Shown here piece after piece: positions 43,370 to 55,346 of a stretch of 64,000 nucleotides of DNA (the stretch's first letter is position 1; each line of letters opens with the position of its first letter). The notes under the pieces were generated by a model. The model was not told the origin of the DNA and ran no database searches. It saw only the letters and a list, made by a program, of their open reading frames with translations. Made by a program: the position numbers and the translations under genes. This stretch comes from Elymus sibiricus (lineage: Eukaryota; Streptophyta; Magnoliopsida; Poales; Poaceae). The stretch spans positions 236,073,904 through 236,137,903 of the forward strand of contig CM077674.1 in NCBI GenBank assembly GCA_039707655.1. The letters run 5' to 3'.

Positions 43370-46300
43370 TCAAGGGTCATTGTGCACTTCAGCCTGTTGC
43401 TGCGACTGGTCGCTGAAGCTTTGAGCATGGTATGGCGGGGCTCGGTGAGACAGGTGCGAGGAATGCTTCTTGCTGTGGCTCATGTTGACGATCGCCGTTA
43501 CGATATCCATGATAGTGGGGAGGAGACTTGACGAAATAGTGAGAAGTCCAGACACCTGCAGATGGCAGGATGACAATTGGAAATTATGCTTTGCAATCTT
43601 CGGTTGAAGTGAAAACGCATCAGAAAGAAATACAAGGAATGAATTCTAGCTGGCATAACAAGAAAAAATGAAAAATGCCTAGTAGAAGCAATTTCCATTG
43701 TGGCAATTAAAAGGAATCCATGGATCATATCTGTGAAAAGAGACGTGTAGATTCTTACAGCGCCGTGACGGAAATAAGCCCTAATGTCGTATTGCAACCA
43801 TACCGCATAGGATAGAACAAAAGCGAGAAAGAGCCCCAGAATATATACAGGGTTCCTGCTCATGAACAAAAGAACAGCCCTGGTTAGTCAGCCCACCAAC
43901 ATGAGAAAATGGCCCTGTTACAACCCTGAACACTGAAATCTCAGAATATCATGTTAACTAGAAACAACGTGAATTAAATGTTAAAAAGAGAATTCAGATA
44001 TTCCATCATATAAAGAATTACTTCAGTGAGATGATTACCTAAGAAGAAACATAAATTCGTTGAATCCAAGTATTGCAAGAACCAGAATGGTCCACGCAGG
44101 TGGTAACCAATTGTTGCTACGTCTGTGTGCTTCCTGGAGAAAGGGTTGGATAGGAAGAATTCGATCAGCACACCGCATACAGCACATATACCATAAACAT
44201 AATTCCACATAAAGATTAGTATCCAGAGGTCCGGACACGGATTATTGGAGCATGGGCACACGTGCACTCCTTATGAACAGTAATAAAATCAAAAAGATGG
44301 TTAAAAAAAAAAGCAACTCTGATTTATTTATTTTTTGTAACAGTGTCCGAAAAAGGAAATGACATCGTGATATTCTGGGCAAAAAAAGAAAAGGTCGGTT
44401 CTAAAAAAACAACGTTTGAAGCAATTTGGAGGTCCGATTTTGTTTGTTTTGCCAAGAACACCACATATGCCATTTCTTCGCGAACCTTCGACTGTGAGTA
44501 GAACAGTCGACCAGGTTTGTTAATATAAAGTTTTAGAATAGTTTGATTCTTTTTGCTATTTAGATTTTACTGTTTATAAGGGGTGCTCGTGGGCTCATGT
44601 CCACCATTGTATTTTCGCCAGAGGTTCCTGGTAAGAAAATAAGAATTCCTCTCTACCCTATTAACTAAATTATCCAAGGATCTAAATTATAACATAGATC
44701 ACAATTTTCACGCAAGAAAACATAGATCACAGCTATGAAAGAACTGATTGATTGGATGAACACTTGGGCAGCAAATAACCCAGGAAAATAGACCTGCATC
44801 AAAATTGCTTGTGCAACAGGATACTCTGTCTCAGCTTTGAATTGCCTCCAGATGGATTTACACTGGACTGGTGTGATTAGTGTATCCTTTGGTGACACCT
44901 GTACAAACATAAAATGATCCAACTTATTTCTCACTCTGTGCTTTGTAAACCATAGAGAGCAAAGTATAAGACGCGGCACCTCTTGCCACGTGGTTGAAGC
45001 AAGTGGGTCGGAAGTGAACTCGATGCTCCTCTTCCAGCGAAGTGGTCCTCCATCTAGAAGAGAAACCACCAGAGCCCGGTCTATTTTATCTGGTTTATCG
45101 TCCAAACGTACAGCTGCCATTACCGACATAAGCCTTAACGCCTGAAAATTGAAGATGGTAAACATATGATGCTTTTTGTACACACGAATCACAGATGATG
45201 GCTTCACCCACCCAAGAATGGTGCGTTGGTAATTCTGGAACATGACAAGTATAAATACCGCTAATCGTGCTTCTCGGGTGATTGCATGTATATCTTCATT
45301 TGCTGTCCATGTCCTTGGCATCGAATCTTTATCATGGCTCAACACAGTTGAAAACCTATAGATAATCAAATAAAACAGGTAGCAAACATGTTAACGATAT
45401 AAAGATGGTAGTGCCATCCTAAAACGTAAATAAGGCCACGTTTTCCTAGTTTCTCCTTCAGCAAAGAAAGGAATCATGTCCTACCTTCCTTTCATACGGA
45501 TAAGGATGTTTCCAGCTTCTTCTCGAGCTTTCTTTACTACTGTCCATCTTGCATGTTCCCTTAATTCTAAGACCATTTCAACAGAAGTTGTCTGATCTAG
45601 TTCATACTCAGAAAGGGAATCTGAAAATGTCAATATAGCATGTTCGGTCTCACGCCTATATAATCTCCTAATAGATGCCCAAGAGTCTCGCTCGCCAGTT
45701 TCCAGGATTGATTGTACAGGTCCAGAAAGTGCATCCAAGAGCTTCTTCTGCAATGTTCAATAATGAAGGGCAAAGCATGAAGATGTAACGTTTTAAAAAC
45801 TGCCATCATGGTAAGAAAAACTTTCTGGATATTTCAGAAAGGGGGGGGGGGGGGGGGGGGGGTGCTGGAGTGTGGAGTCTCAAGATTTCAGAGTCTGTGC
45901 TGAGTAGGAAAATAACCTCATAAGTAGCTTTTAGTTCATCCAATTTTGCAATCCTCAAACATGCTGTATGAACTTCTACACTCTGCTGCAGTTTGTTCCT
46001 GCTATTTGTAGCATCCCAGTCTGCATGTTTAACTACTGCATCTGCATGGAAACAACGAAGTAAAAACCCAAATACATAATTTATCTAATCAAAAATATTG
46101 TGATTCAAACCATGCAGGAGAGCTGCATGTATTCATTAGATAGAAATAGAAGGACGGTGCCAAAGATGGCATGGCCCAAAAGCAAAACTGCAACCAAAAC
46201 AAACAATAAACGACCTAAGGAACCCTGGCACAACCGCCGGCAACCAGCGACCAAGACAGAACACCAGAACCTAAGCAAGTACAAGCAGGGACCACAAACA

Positions 46301-48549
46301 AGCATTAAAGCACAGATCATACATCAAAGGAGCTTGCAACATCCAAGCAATGACCACGATAATAGAAGCGCAAGTCCAAAGTGAACTCTACTTGCACGAG
46401 CACTCCAAAATAGGACCGATATCTCAATTAAAGGAGACGATACAGCCTAGTGTTTTCAATATCAGATGAATGAGCCATAATAACAAGCATGAGAACTAGA
46501 GCTTATGACAAGCCATTACCGTTTAAAAACACACACAAGATGATAAAGACATGCCTCCCAAATGAAGATGATAAGAATCCCAGGAGCAAGCAGTGGCAAA
46601 GCCACGTTGTAGCTGTGTAGTCTAGTGACTACACAGGAATTTGGCAAACAGGAGAACCTCATGTATGCGTACACCACTGCTGATCAAACAAATTAGGAAA
46701 ATTGACTACACAGATCCACGTGACATCACAACTGATGCTGGCACCGCCACTGGGAGCAAGCATGAGAATAGTGCTTACAACAAGATCAACATGTAAAAGC
46801 TCATTGTAGTCGAAGTGCAATAGGGTGGTGAAAGCAAGCTTGCATTCAGTATTATGAAACCAAAAGCATGAAGGCAGTACTAAAACGTGAGAAATCAAAT
46901 TTCACAATACTGTTCCTGTCAAAAAATTCACAATACTGCATTACTGCATATGGTTACAAGGTCACCCAAATTCATCAAAAGGAACATCACTAATCATGTA
47001 AAAAAACATGACTAACTGAATAATATAGCACATGACACGGAAACACTGGTCAAATAGCGCTAGATAGTTTCATCCCAAGAAATCTTGAGGCTGGAAGTTG
47101 TTTGTTTACCTCTCCATCCCGCCTCAAACTCTACTGATGAAGACTGGGCACAATGACGAGCTGATGCTGCAAATCTCTCACCACTCCTCAATAATTGTTC
47201 TAGATCGTTTTTGAATTTACTGAGGACCGTGCAATGCAGGTGTTCTATCACTGTCTCAAAAGCAGGATGCGTGTGCTGCAATGCATGCGACCAAGTGATC
47301 AACACGAGATACAATTGAAAAATCCAGCTTCATTTTCTAAGAATAGGCAAGATCCAGTATTTAACATTATAGCTGCCCTACATATGCGGAAACCGCTTCA
47401 GTTAACTTAATAGGACCCAAGAAAGATTATAAAACCGAGTGTTTCAGATGTTTGGAAGACAACACTTGATACTGCACACGTTGGCAACCAATGATGTAAA
47501 CTGTCATCGGCCATGCACTGATTCTTAAGAACATATTCACCTACATTGAATATAGAGTAAAGCACATTAGAGGTTCCTAAACTATTTCGGGGGGTCTCGC
47601 ATAGGTTCTGGAACTTTAAAAATCACCATCACGGTCCTGGAAGTGCAATTAGTGAATCATCTAGGGCCAAAGCTGCCTAGTGTCATTTGACTGTGCCAGC
47701 TGGGCGTTGATCGGTGACACGTCAGACCTGGGGACACGTGGCCGCTGGGTTCCTGGAACGTGAGGCACGTTGTGGACAGTCTCGTCATTGATGTTGTCCA
47801 CCTCAGAAATTCCTGGCGCGCGTACGCGTGGCACGCTCTAGGAAACAAGCAGCATGAGCGAGCACGGTCGAAGGATGACGTGGCCGCTTCGGACCTGGAT
47901 GATTCACTAATCACACTTCCAGGATCTTGATGATGATTTCAAAGTTCGGGGACCTACATGAGACCCCTGAAATAGTTTAAGACCTATAATGCCCTTACTC
48001 TTTCCATTCTCCACCCGCTCGCCTTATAATGGCTGAAGACGATGTGGACACTCATGCTAGGGCAATATAATCCTCCAAGGTTACCAATCGCGTAACTTCG
48101 GATGGATGCTGTTCCAGGACCAGACTAAACTCCAAGGCCAACCTCCTCTACAAGCATATCTCCAGTATGCCCAAGGTGCAGCCACGCCTCCGAGGATGCC
48201 CTTCACATCTTCATCCAATGCCCACACGCTGACATAATCTGGCAACGAGTCAGCATCACTCCACCTCGCCGCATCAATCTTGTGGGCATGCAGAATGCCC
48301 CCTAGACTGGACCACTCCATCTGGTCGACCGTCCTGCTCATCATCCTGTGGAAGATTTGGGCCTCTCGAAACACCATGATCTTCAACAAGATCGACTATC
48401 ATGGCTCGACCACCCTACGGCTTATCATTGACGACCTGACCCTATGGTCTCACCGGCTAAAGAAGCCGGCTGAAAAGGCCGCCGCCTTACATACCTATCC
48501 GCACGAACCCCGTTTGTACGATGGTTACAGCCTTCAGTTATATATTCAG

Positions 48550-48593
<44 letters not shown>

Positions 48594-51500
48594 CGTTGGT
48601 CGTGATTCCTCAAAAAGAATCCTCATAAAAAGTCATCATCAGCTGCTTTACACCACTTTATTTAAGTCAAGAGTGACAGAGGTATGTTTAAATGAGTTAC
48701 TCACATTTACAATTTCAGATTGTAACTGTTGACGTTTGACAGTTCTCACACCTTCGTCGAAGTACATGGTTTCCATGTCATAGCTGCAAGAAAAAGCAGT
48801 CAGATCATTGTTCGAACCGTATGAAACAAATGCCAAGATCATTTGCTTTATGTGCTTTCAAGAACTAATCAATTTCCACATAAACACTAATTGAAACAAC
48901 CCTAGAGACCACGACATTTGTACGACTATGCAGTACCAGAACAACCAAATAAATTCAGCTAACTCACATGACAAAATAAAACAAAAACCAAAAAAATATA
49001 TCATCAGTGTAAAAAGTAAGAAAAGGTTTCCTTTCTTTTCAGATTTCTATCAAGTGATGCCATGGTACAGTACAAACGAATGGCATTTTTAAGAAGTGAT
49101 GTAAACATTATGAATTATATATCTTCCGAGTTTTCCTACTCCTAAACTGTGTTGTGCTCGGGTTATTGTACAATTTGCTGTGGAAAAATAGTCACCAAAG
49201 CAGAAAAAAGTTGTGGGAAAAAGGCAAAAACTGGTTCAAAAAGCTTGATTACCATAAGACATAGCAGCATGGTAACACAACGCAAATGGTATTATAAGGA
49301 ACCGCGTGCATTAATTGATCAATATGTTGGGTAACAGTATAATATCCATATAGGCAGTACATGATGTGCATCAAAACAATATAGAACCTCAGACTTATGG
49401 GGAAAAACGAACAAAGACCAAACATGCATGCAAGGAAAATGCGCATTACACCTCTGAAGCAAATGAACAGCACGTAATTAAACTAACAGGTTCAGGGGTA
49501 TGCTAATTGAGAAGACAAACATTATGAATCATGGTAATCAATGTGATTATCATAACTTTCTAGAAAGACCCTTGCCAGGAAAACTAGTCAATCACTCACT
49601 CTAATAGATAAAAATCAATAATGTCGCTAAGCTTCATGCCAAAGCTTCGTACTGGACCGGATGTTACAGCTGCCTCCAGCTCCAACCAACCCTGCAGAGC
49701 GAAATAATTAATTCCCATGGTGCTAGCTAAAGAGAAGATTAAGAACTATAACATAAGAGCAAAGGTCACCTCATCCAACATAAAACATCTAAGCTTTTCA
49801 TCCGCAGTCTCTTCACAACGAACAGTAGCAACCATGATCTAGAAAATGCAGGAAGAAAAAACAGTGAAACATATAATTTATGATATAAAGGGGATTTGGA
49901 AGCATGCTTAGGTACCCAATGAAGTGTTAGTTTTCACACACCACTGTCAATAAAAATACAATGACCTAACCTTGTGAGCGGGAAGGTTAAGGTCCTTATT
50001 TTCTCGTATTACTTTCCAGATATGCATTGCGCTAATACAGAAACCTGAAGCAGGTATGACACCTCTTCTATCAGCTGCTAAACCGCCGGGATCGATTGAA
50101 TGAATAAACTTGTGCCTGAGTTTCCCAACCTGCAAGTAAGTAAAAAAGGTAGGAAACGGTAGAGTACAAGGTCTTCCCCGTAAAAAAAGAGAGAGAGACT
50201 AGCTTGAGTTATTGATTATACACAAGACATCTAAACTAAAATATAGTTGCAACCAGCATGTGACAGAACAGGCATTTTAGCTTCTAATATACCTGCTCCT
50301 TAAATAGTTCTTCATTCTCTTCATAACTTGACAAAGCGGTGACCTCCACCTTTATATTGAACAAAATATATGTCAGTTGATATATGCAAGTCCCGTTTTC
50401 AGTAAAAGTCATGCACTTACATTGAAGAATTCGCTTAGCGCAGCTTTCTTGAAGACTTCTGGTTTGGGAACAGAATCCCATATCTATTACAAACAGAAAG
50501 AAATTGTGAATATTCCAATATGACAAAGCAGAAAAGGAAGGTGAGCAGAACGTAAGACAAGAAAACCTTGTGGATATCCTCCTTTAGAGCCTGGGCAAGA
50601 TACTCTACGGGAGTCTGCAAAGAAGAGGAAAATAATAATAATGAAATCATACAAATTATGCACGAGAACTGAGTGCCGCTCAGTTGGCTAGCAGCTTATG
50701 CGCTTGCTACACACACGTGGGTTCGAGGCTTGGCCTCCATGCGGTGCCTCACAGTTGTTTTCCTAAATAAAAATGCCACAGGTGCTAGTTCCTGTTGGTC
50801 GAGTTTCAGCTATGGCAGATTGCGCAACGCACCACTCTTTCAGCCACGCCAGACCAGCTAATCTGGAAATGGTCCACGAGCGGCAGGCACTCTGCACAAT
50901 CTTGCTACGCGGCTACCTTCCAGGGATCAACGTCCTGCCACACATGGAAGCTGATTTGGAAGTGTTGGGCGCCGCCTTGGGTCAAGTTTTTCCACTGGCT
51001 AGCCAACCAGGATCGCTGCTGGACCGCGGAGCGGCTGGCTCGCCGCGGTCTGCAACATCACCCACGATGCCTCCTTTGCGACCAAGCACCGGAAACGATC
51101 CGGCACTTGCTGCTGGACTGCCCCCTCGCCCGGCAGGCCTGGCATGAGACCCTGGCCTGGCTGCGCATCCCGGCACCGACACCCAACCAGGAGCCCACTC
51201 TCATGGGCTGGTGGCTGCACGCCAAGGCAAACACGCCTCCGACGTTGCGCAAAGCCCTGCAATCAGTCGCGCTTCTTGTGCCCTGGATGACTTGGAAGCA
51301 CAGGAACAGCTGCGTCTTCGAGAACGCGAGGCCTTCCATCGACACACTAGTTCATACCATCAAGGAGGAGGCCTATCTTTGCGCAAAGGCTGGGGCAACT
51401 GGGCTTAGAATTGTGCTGCCCCAATCTTGGGATGTACACTGATTGTAATATATGTTGACCGCCTTAGGGCGCCTGTAACCAAACTCCCCCCTTTTCAATG

Positions 51501-53674
51501 AAAAGAAATGCAAGTCCTTTGCATTTTCTCGAAAAAAAAAATTCTATATAAGCATGGCTATGTGCATGCAGAGGCCGGGAGAGAGATTTTCTTCCGTTGT
51601 CTAAAATACTAGAAGTTATGCATCTCTGACTCGGCAGTAGAGGAACAAAATTGTGTGTCTCAGTCTCTAGAACTGTACTAACCTTTGTTTTATCGCGGAT
51701 CACAAGCAGTAGTGTCGTTTTCCGAGGGCTGAATAAACGCATCAAAACCTCAAATAGAAAAAATAACTCATAAGAAACTAACACACATATGTAGCCAAAA
51801 TAAGTACTTCATGTCTGATTGCAACCGAGTTACCTCAAATATAGTTTTCAAAAGAGGCCTGTTAGCCGCCTGTTCTCGGCCTATGTCATGACACCACCTG
51901 CAGAGTGCAAATTTACAATTAGCAAGCCACATGAAAAGGTTGAGCAAAATTGCTCTCTACTCATTGCAGTAATTCAGTTATAATTCACCAACAAAAGATT
52001 ACTAAATGACATCAGCAACTCACAAATTTATCATTACAATATCAGAAACTGCAAGAGCGAAAAGGGCACTCTGCTTCTCAAAGGCTGTATCATCCTGCAC
52101 GAGTAACACAAGGCACTAGTTAATAATCGTCGCTGGAATGTAACTTAATAAGAATTAACAATACCAACCAGTGAAAAAACGGAAATAAAAGGTGAAGAGC
52201 CTCATTTCAACAAAAGAAATATCAAATGTATGGTCAGAAGTGACGATGTGTATCCTTTAAGTTGACGGTTTCATTTTGTCGAACTTGATACTTCATAATA
52301 AACACTTTTAATAAAGACGTCTGGGTGTTTGAGAAAAAAAAAAGATGGCTGACGTGCATTGCACAATGCAGAGGCCGGAGCCGCTCCCTCCTTTACGGAA
52401 AAAAAAGTTGATGCCTGAAATTCTAGCTCAAACTGTCATAGATGAAGGGACAGAGAACTTGCGAGAGTGTGTTAGTAGATTGCATTTCTAAGTATGTGCT
52501 CAAATCAGTTGCCTGGATTTAGGCTGCAAAATGGCAACTAGACGTACTGTTGTGGCAAAATAGCATTTATAGCACAATGCAACCACTGAGTGCTAATAAC
52601 CTCCATTTCGTACTGGAAACAAGAGCATCAATGCTATAGATCCTTGTAGGAAGTTAATAAGGGGACTAATGCAGCATGTGAATCACAGCAATTTTCTTCT
52701 CAGCATGTTAAGCACTCAGGTGGTACAAAGGAAATAATTGACGTGTACTACTTTTGTGGACATTAGTCAACAAACAGTTAAGAGGCAGAGGACTGGATGA
52801 ATGCTAAAGCTTGAGGAATATACAAGCCATCCAAACCATAAAATGAAAGTATAACATGAAAGCCCAATTGTATGCATAACAATCATCTAAACATCGAACA
52901 GGCTTGCAAGTAGAAAGCAAGTCACCTCCCCTCTTTCCCTCCCATCCGTCCCCTCCAAATCCATCACAAGAGTGAACGGCTCGATGCCAACAGCTTCGGC
53001 AACCCAAATTCCCTTGGTGGTCTGATTCCTGGCAGCAGTAGCAGCAATAAAAAGACACAAAAGCAGCATTTAACATCACATTCACCAAATCGAACAACTG
53101 AAGAAAAAGGAAATTCGGCGTGGATGGCGTTTACCTTCCTTTCAAGGCATCCATCTCGGTGAAGCTTGTCCCGAAGAGATGGTTGAGCAGGGTGCTTTTC
53201 CCTGCTCGGTGAACAAAGTAGCCATCAGGGACGGCTTCCGAAATGAACTACCACCACCTAAACAAAATCGCCACCGCACGACAAGATCACATCACGCTAG
53301 AGGGAACTCAACCGACTGCACCGCGCTAGAGGATAGGATACACACTACGGAAACGAGTATTCGGATTAATTGCGTGAACGGAAACCTGTTTAATTTATCG
53401 CTCTCCATTTTCTCATCACCATGAACCCCGAAGAGAAAGCTGCATCCTCTCCTCACAAGTCACAAATCCCAACACAAGTAGCTGAATATTTTTGCACGGC
53501 AGAGGATGTGGACTCACCGCTGCCCTGGGGCCCAAAGATGGAGACGACGGCGTAGGAGAGGCCGCGCTGCGCGAGCCCCGCCGCCGCCGCAAACCGCTCC
53601 AGCACGGAGCCGTCCATCTCGCCGTCAGCGCCCACCACCTGCGCCGTGTGGCACTCGGAGCCATCCGCCGCCAT
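43370..53674 (-). CDS. RHD3: RHD3/SEY1-type dynamin-like GTPase (atlastin analogue)
   Basis: 22 exons, 796 residues: 53674-53518, 53201-53135, 53028-52926, 52094-52024, 51897-51834, 51748-51683, 50614-50567, 50483-50421, 50349-50293, 50129-49971, 49838-49770, 49691-49600, 48783-48705, 47275-47110, 46041-45917, 45747-45485, 45355-45259, 45141-44980, 44898-44794, 44133-44039, 43855-43759, 43555-43370. Every phase agrees and all introns are GT-AG. RHD3 proteins fuse ER tubules. P-loop GPQGSGKST (48-56) spans exons 1-2; switch [19 protein letters not shown] (98-109); G4 RDKTK (172-176). A long helical region follows, then NNWLPP and a membrane hairpin (about 685-725) near the C-terminus. Length is close to Arabidopsis RHD3 (802). 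The tail after the hairpin is Ser/His/Gln-rich and diverged. Which RHD3 paralogue it is cannot be told. Confidence 0.95.
46591..46752. mobile_element. hAT-type MITE (162 bp) in an RHD3 intron
   Basis: CAGTGGCAAAGCCA at the left and CAGTGGCGGTGCCA read inward from the right, with the 8-bp duplication GGAGCAAG (46583-46590 and 46753-46760). It lies in the intron between exons 14 and 15. Confidence 0.85.
47555..48000. mobile_element. Inverted-repeat element (446 bp) in RHD3 intron 13
   Basis: Left end GAGTAAAGCACATTAGAGG and right end read inward GAGTAAGGGCATTATAGG, continuing as inverted copies through AAACTATTTC-GGGGTCTC. The interior is GC-rich and non-coding. No target duplication is evident, so the superfamily is open. 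Confidence 0.65.
48072..48540 (+). mobile_element. LINE ORF2 end fragment in RHD3 intron 13
   Basis: On the plus strand, antisense to RHD3, it reads [20 protein letters not shown], then after a frameshift [19 protein letters not shown], the zinc-binding region that follows LINE reverse transcriptases, and later [21 protein letters not shown] 40-base C run (48553-48592) follows almost directly. Confidence 0.75.
50663..51540 (+). mobile_element. tRNA-like head followed by LINE 3' end, A-tailed, in RHD3 intron 6
   Basis: 50795-51442 is open and reads [20 protein letters not shown], then [30 protein letters not shown] and [17 protein letters not shown], the zinc-binding end of a LINE ORF2. It is followed by a 3' UTR and an A9 tail (about 51532-51540). 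Before it, 50670-50740 has box A-like GCTCAGTTGGCTAGCAGC and box B-like GGGTTCGAGGC at tRNA spacing, as in a SINE. Whether the two parts arrived as one chimera is unknown; I found no clear outer duplication. Confidence 0.65.
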
Positions 53675-54940
53675 GGCAAGAGTCCCGGGGAAGCAAAGGA
53701 TCGAAGCGTGACGCTTCGCGCGCAGGCGCGGCAGAGGGGAGAAGAGGGGAAGGGGGAGAGGGAGGACAGGTGGCCGCGCTAGGGGTGGGGAGCGAGGGTT
53801 TTATGCTCGATGGTTTTAATTAACGGGAAGGAGAAGATGGCGTGGCGACCCGACTCGACTAGAACGACCACGGGCTCACCCTTCCGGTTCTTTCCATTTC
53901 TGCAACAGCTCTTCGTTTGAGTCCGACGCTGGACTTCTTTTTACTCTGGTCACGAATGGTAAGTATCATATGCTAAGAGCCTCCAGGTGTTATATAACTA
54001 GACTAGATGACCCGTTGCGTCCATGACGCAAAAGGCTAACTCAAACAATGTACGGAACCATTATAGCGAGTAATAATGATTTCAAAGAAAATAGTACTTG
54101 AATGGTCTCTTTATAATGATGGTTTATATCGTGGTTCACCAGAGCATGATAGACCAACAAAATTAACCCACACCGAAAGAAAGTTCCGAAGGTAGTTCAC
54201 GATTGCTTGTTTACGTTGGCTCTATAAAGCAAAATACATATCTAGCTACATCATGTAGAGCCTTCTTGTGCTTGGTTGTGGCTGAGCTTTCTTGGCCGCG
54301 TTGATGCATGGTTCTGATTAAGATTGTTTGGATCTGTATAATGTATTGAAAAGGCAATAGGAAAACGGCGCATGAGAGATAAGTTGGCCCTAAAGCATAA
54401 GCAACCTTGGTTTGTTGTTGTTTCATATATTTTTTATCATGTTTTTATACACTGTTGTAATTAGACTGGGGTAATCTATAAAGTTGATCTGCGATGGAAA
54501 ACAAATATGATGATACATGAAGTAGACACTTCATATAGACACAAAATTAATTGTTTTATGATTAAGCATAGATACAGAGGCGATAAATATTACTACAGGC
54601 CATACTTCATCGTAGGCCCATTACTGAACAAAATATATCTTGGCTGTCCAATTTATAGAAAATAAGAAATGAGAGCATACACAAACCTTTACACAATGCT
54701 AATGTAACTTGTCAAAGATCCAAAAACAGGCTACTATTTTTCAGCGTTGAACTAAACGAAATACAAAATAAGGCATTAAGAAAAAAAAATCCTCACCTTG
54801 AATAAGGCATTACAACAAACTTGTGGTGGGAAAACCTGCACACGGCTACCACAGCTCTCCTATAAACCTCGCTAGGCTACCCGCCTAACCAACGCACTTT
54901 GGTGCGCTGCTGCTTAAGGGTCGTCGATCCTTTTACCGTA
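53675..54940. other. 5' UTR and promoter region of RHD3
   Basis: A GC-rich leader adjoins the ATG at 53674. A minus-strand GCATAAAACC (about 53797-53806), some 125 bases upstream, could serve as TATA box. The remainder to 54940 shows nothing I can name. Confidence 0.35.
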
Positions 54941-54949
54941 GTAAGTTTT

Positions 54950-55346
54950 TTGGCGCTGACACTCGGTCAATTGGTCATTCGTTTTGCACGTTTAGGCTGA
55001 CTTCAGAGGTAGATGACCGGTGGACCTTCCTAGGTTAGAGTTTCTCGTCATGTGGCGAGATTTGGTGTCAAGTGCTTCAGATCTATGCAAGGGTTCAACG
55101 GCGACGACTGCGGCTCCAGGGTGCTGGTCCTTAGGGGCACGTGCACGAAGACTTCATGTCTGTCATCGACAATGTCAAGCCGGCTCCAGTAAAGGAGCAA
55201 CGAGTGCGATGTATCGGCGGCTCGTTCTGGCGGCAGTAGCGGTCGTTCGGTGGTCTTGGTACTTGGATGTAATTTTTATTATGTTTGAGATGTTTTGTAC
55301 TTTCGGTGAACTTGTATAATATATCTAATTTTTTCAAGAAAAAAAA
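54950..55346 (+). mobile_element. LINE 3'-UTR-like fragment with A tail
   Basis: Non-coding sequence of the type found at LINE 3' ends in grasses (GGTGCTGGTCCTTAGGGG, then CAAGCCGGCTCCAGT, then GGATGTAATTTTTATTATG) ending in an A run (about 55335-55346). The assignment rests on resemblance only; the left border is approximate. Confidence 0.45.

Noticed and set aside
43498..52100. Many separate small minus-strand frames as independent genes
   Set aside because: Each overlaps an RHD3 exon plus flanking intron; together they form one gene with consistent phases.
52260..52410. LINE tail in RHD3 intron 3 (AATAAAGACG, then ATGCAGAGGCCGGAG and A8)
   Set aside because: Suggestive of a LINE or SINE 3' end, but too short to place borders or class, so left out of the features.
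53453..53674. RHD3 P-loop appears mutated (GSGEST) in the continuous reading frame of exon 1
   Set aside because: The frame runs into intron 1. A GTGAGT donor follows GGCAGCG, and exon 2 begins GGAAAAGC, giving an intact GSGKST.
54000..54060. GACCCGTTGCGTCCATGACGC as a tRNA or regulatory hairpin
   Set aside because: It has a short inverted repeat but no tRNA boxes or conserved fold; it looks like general repeat DNA.
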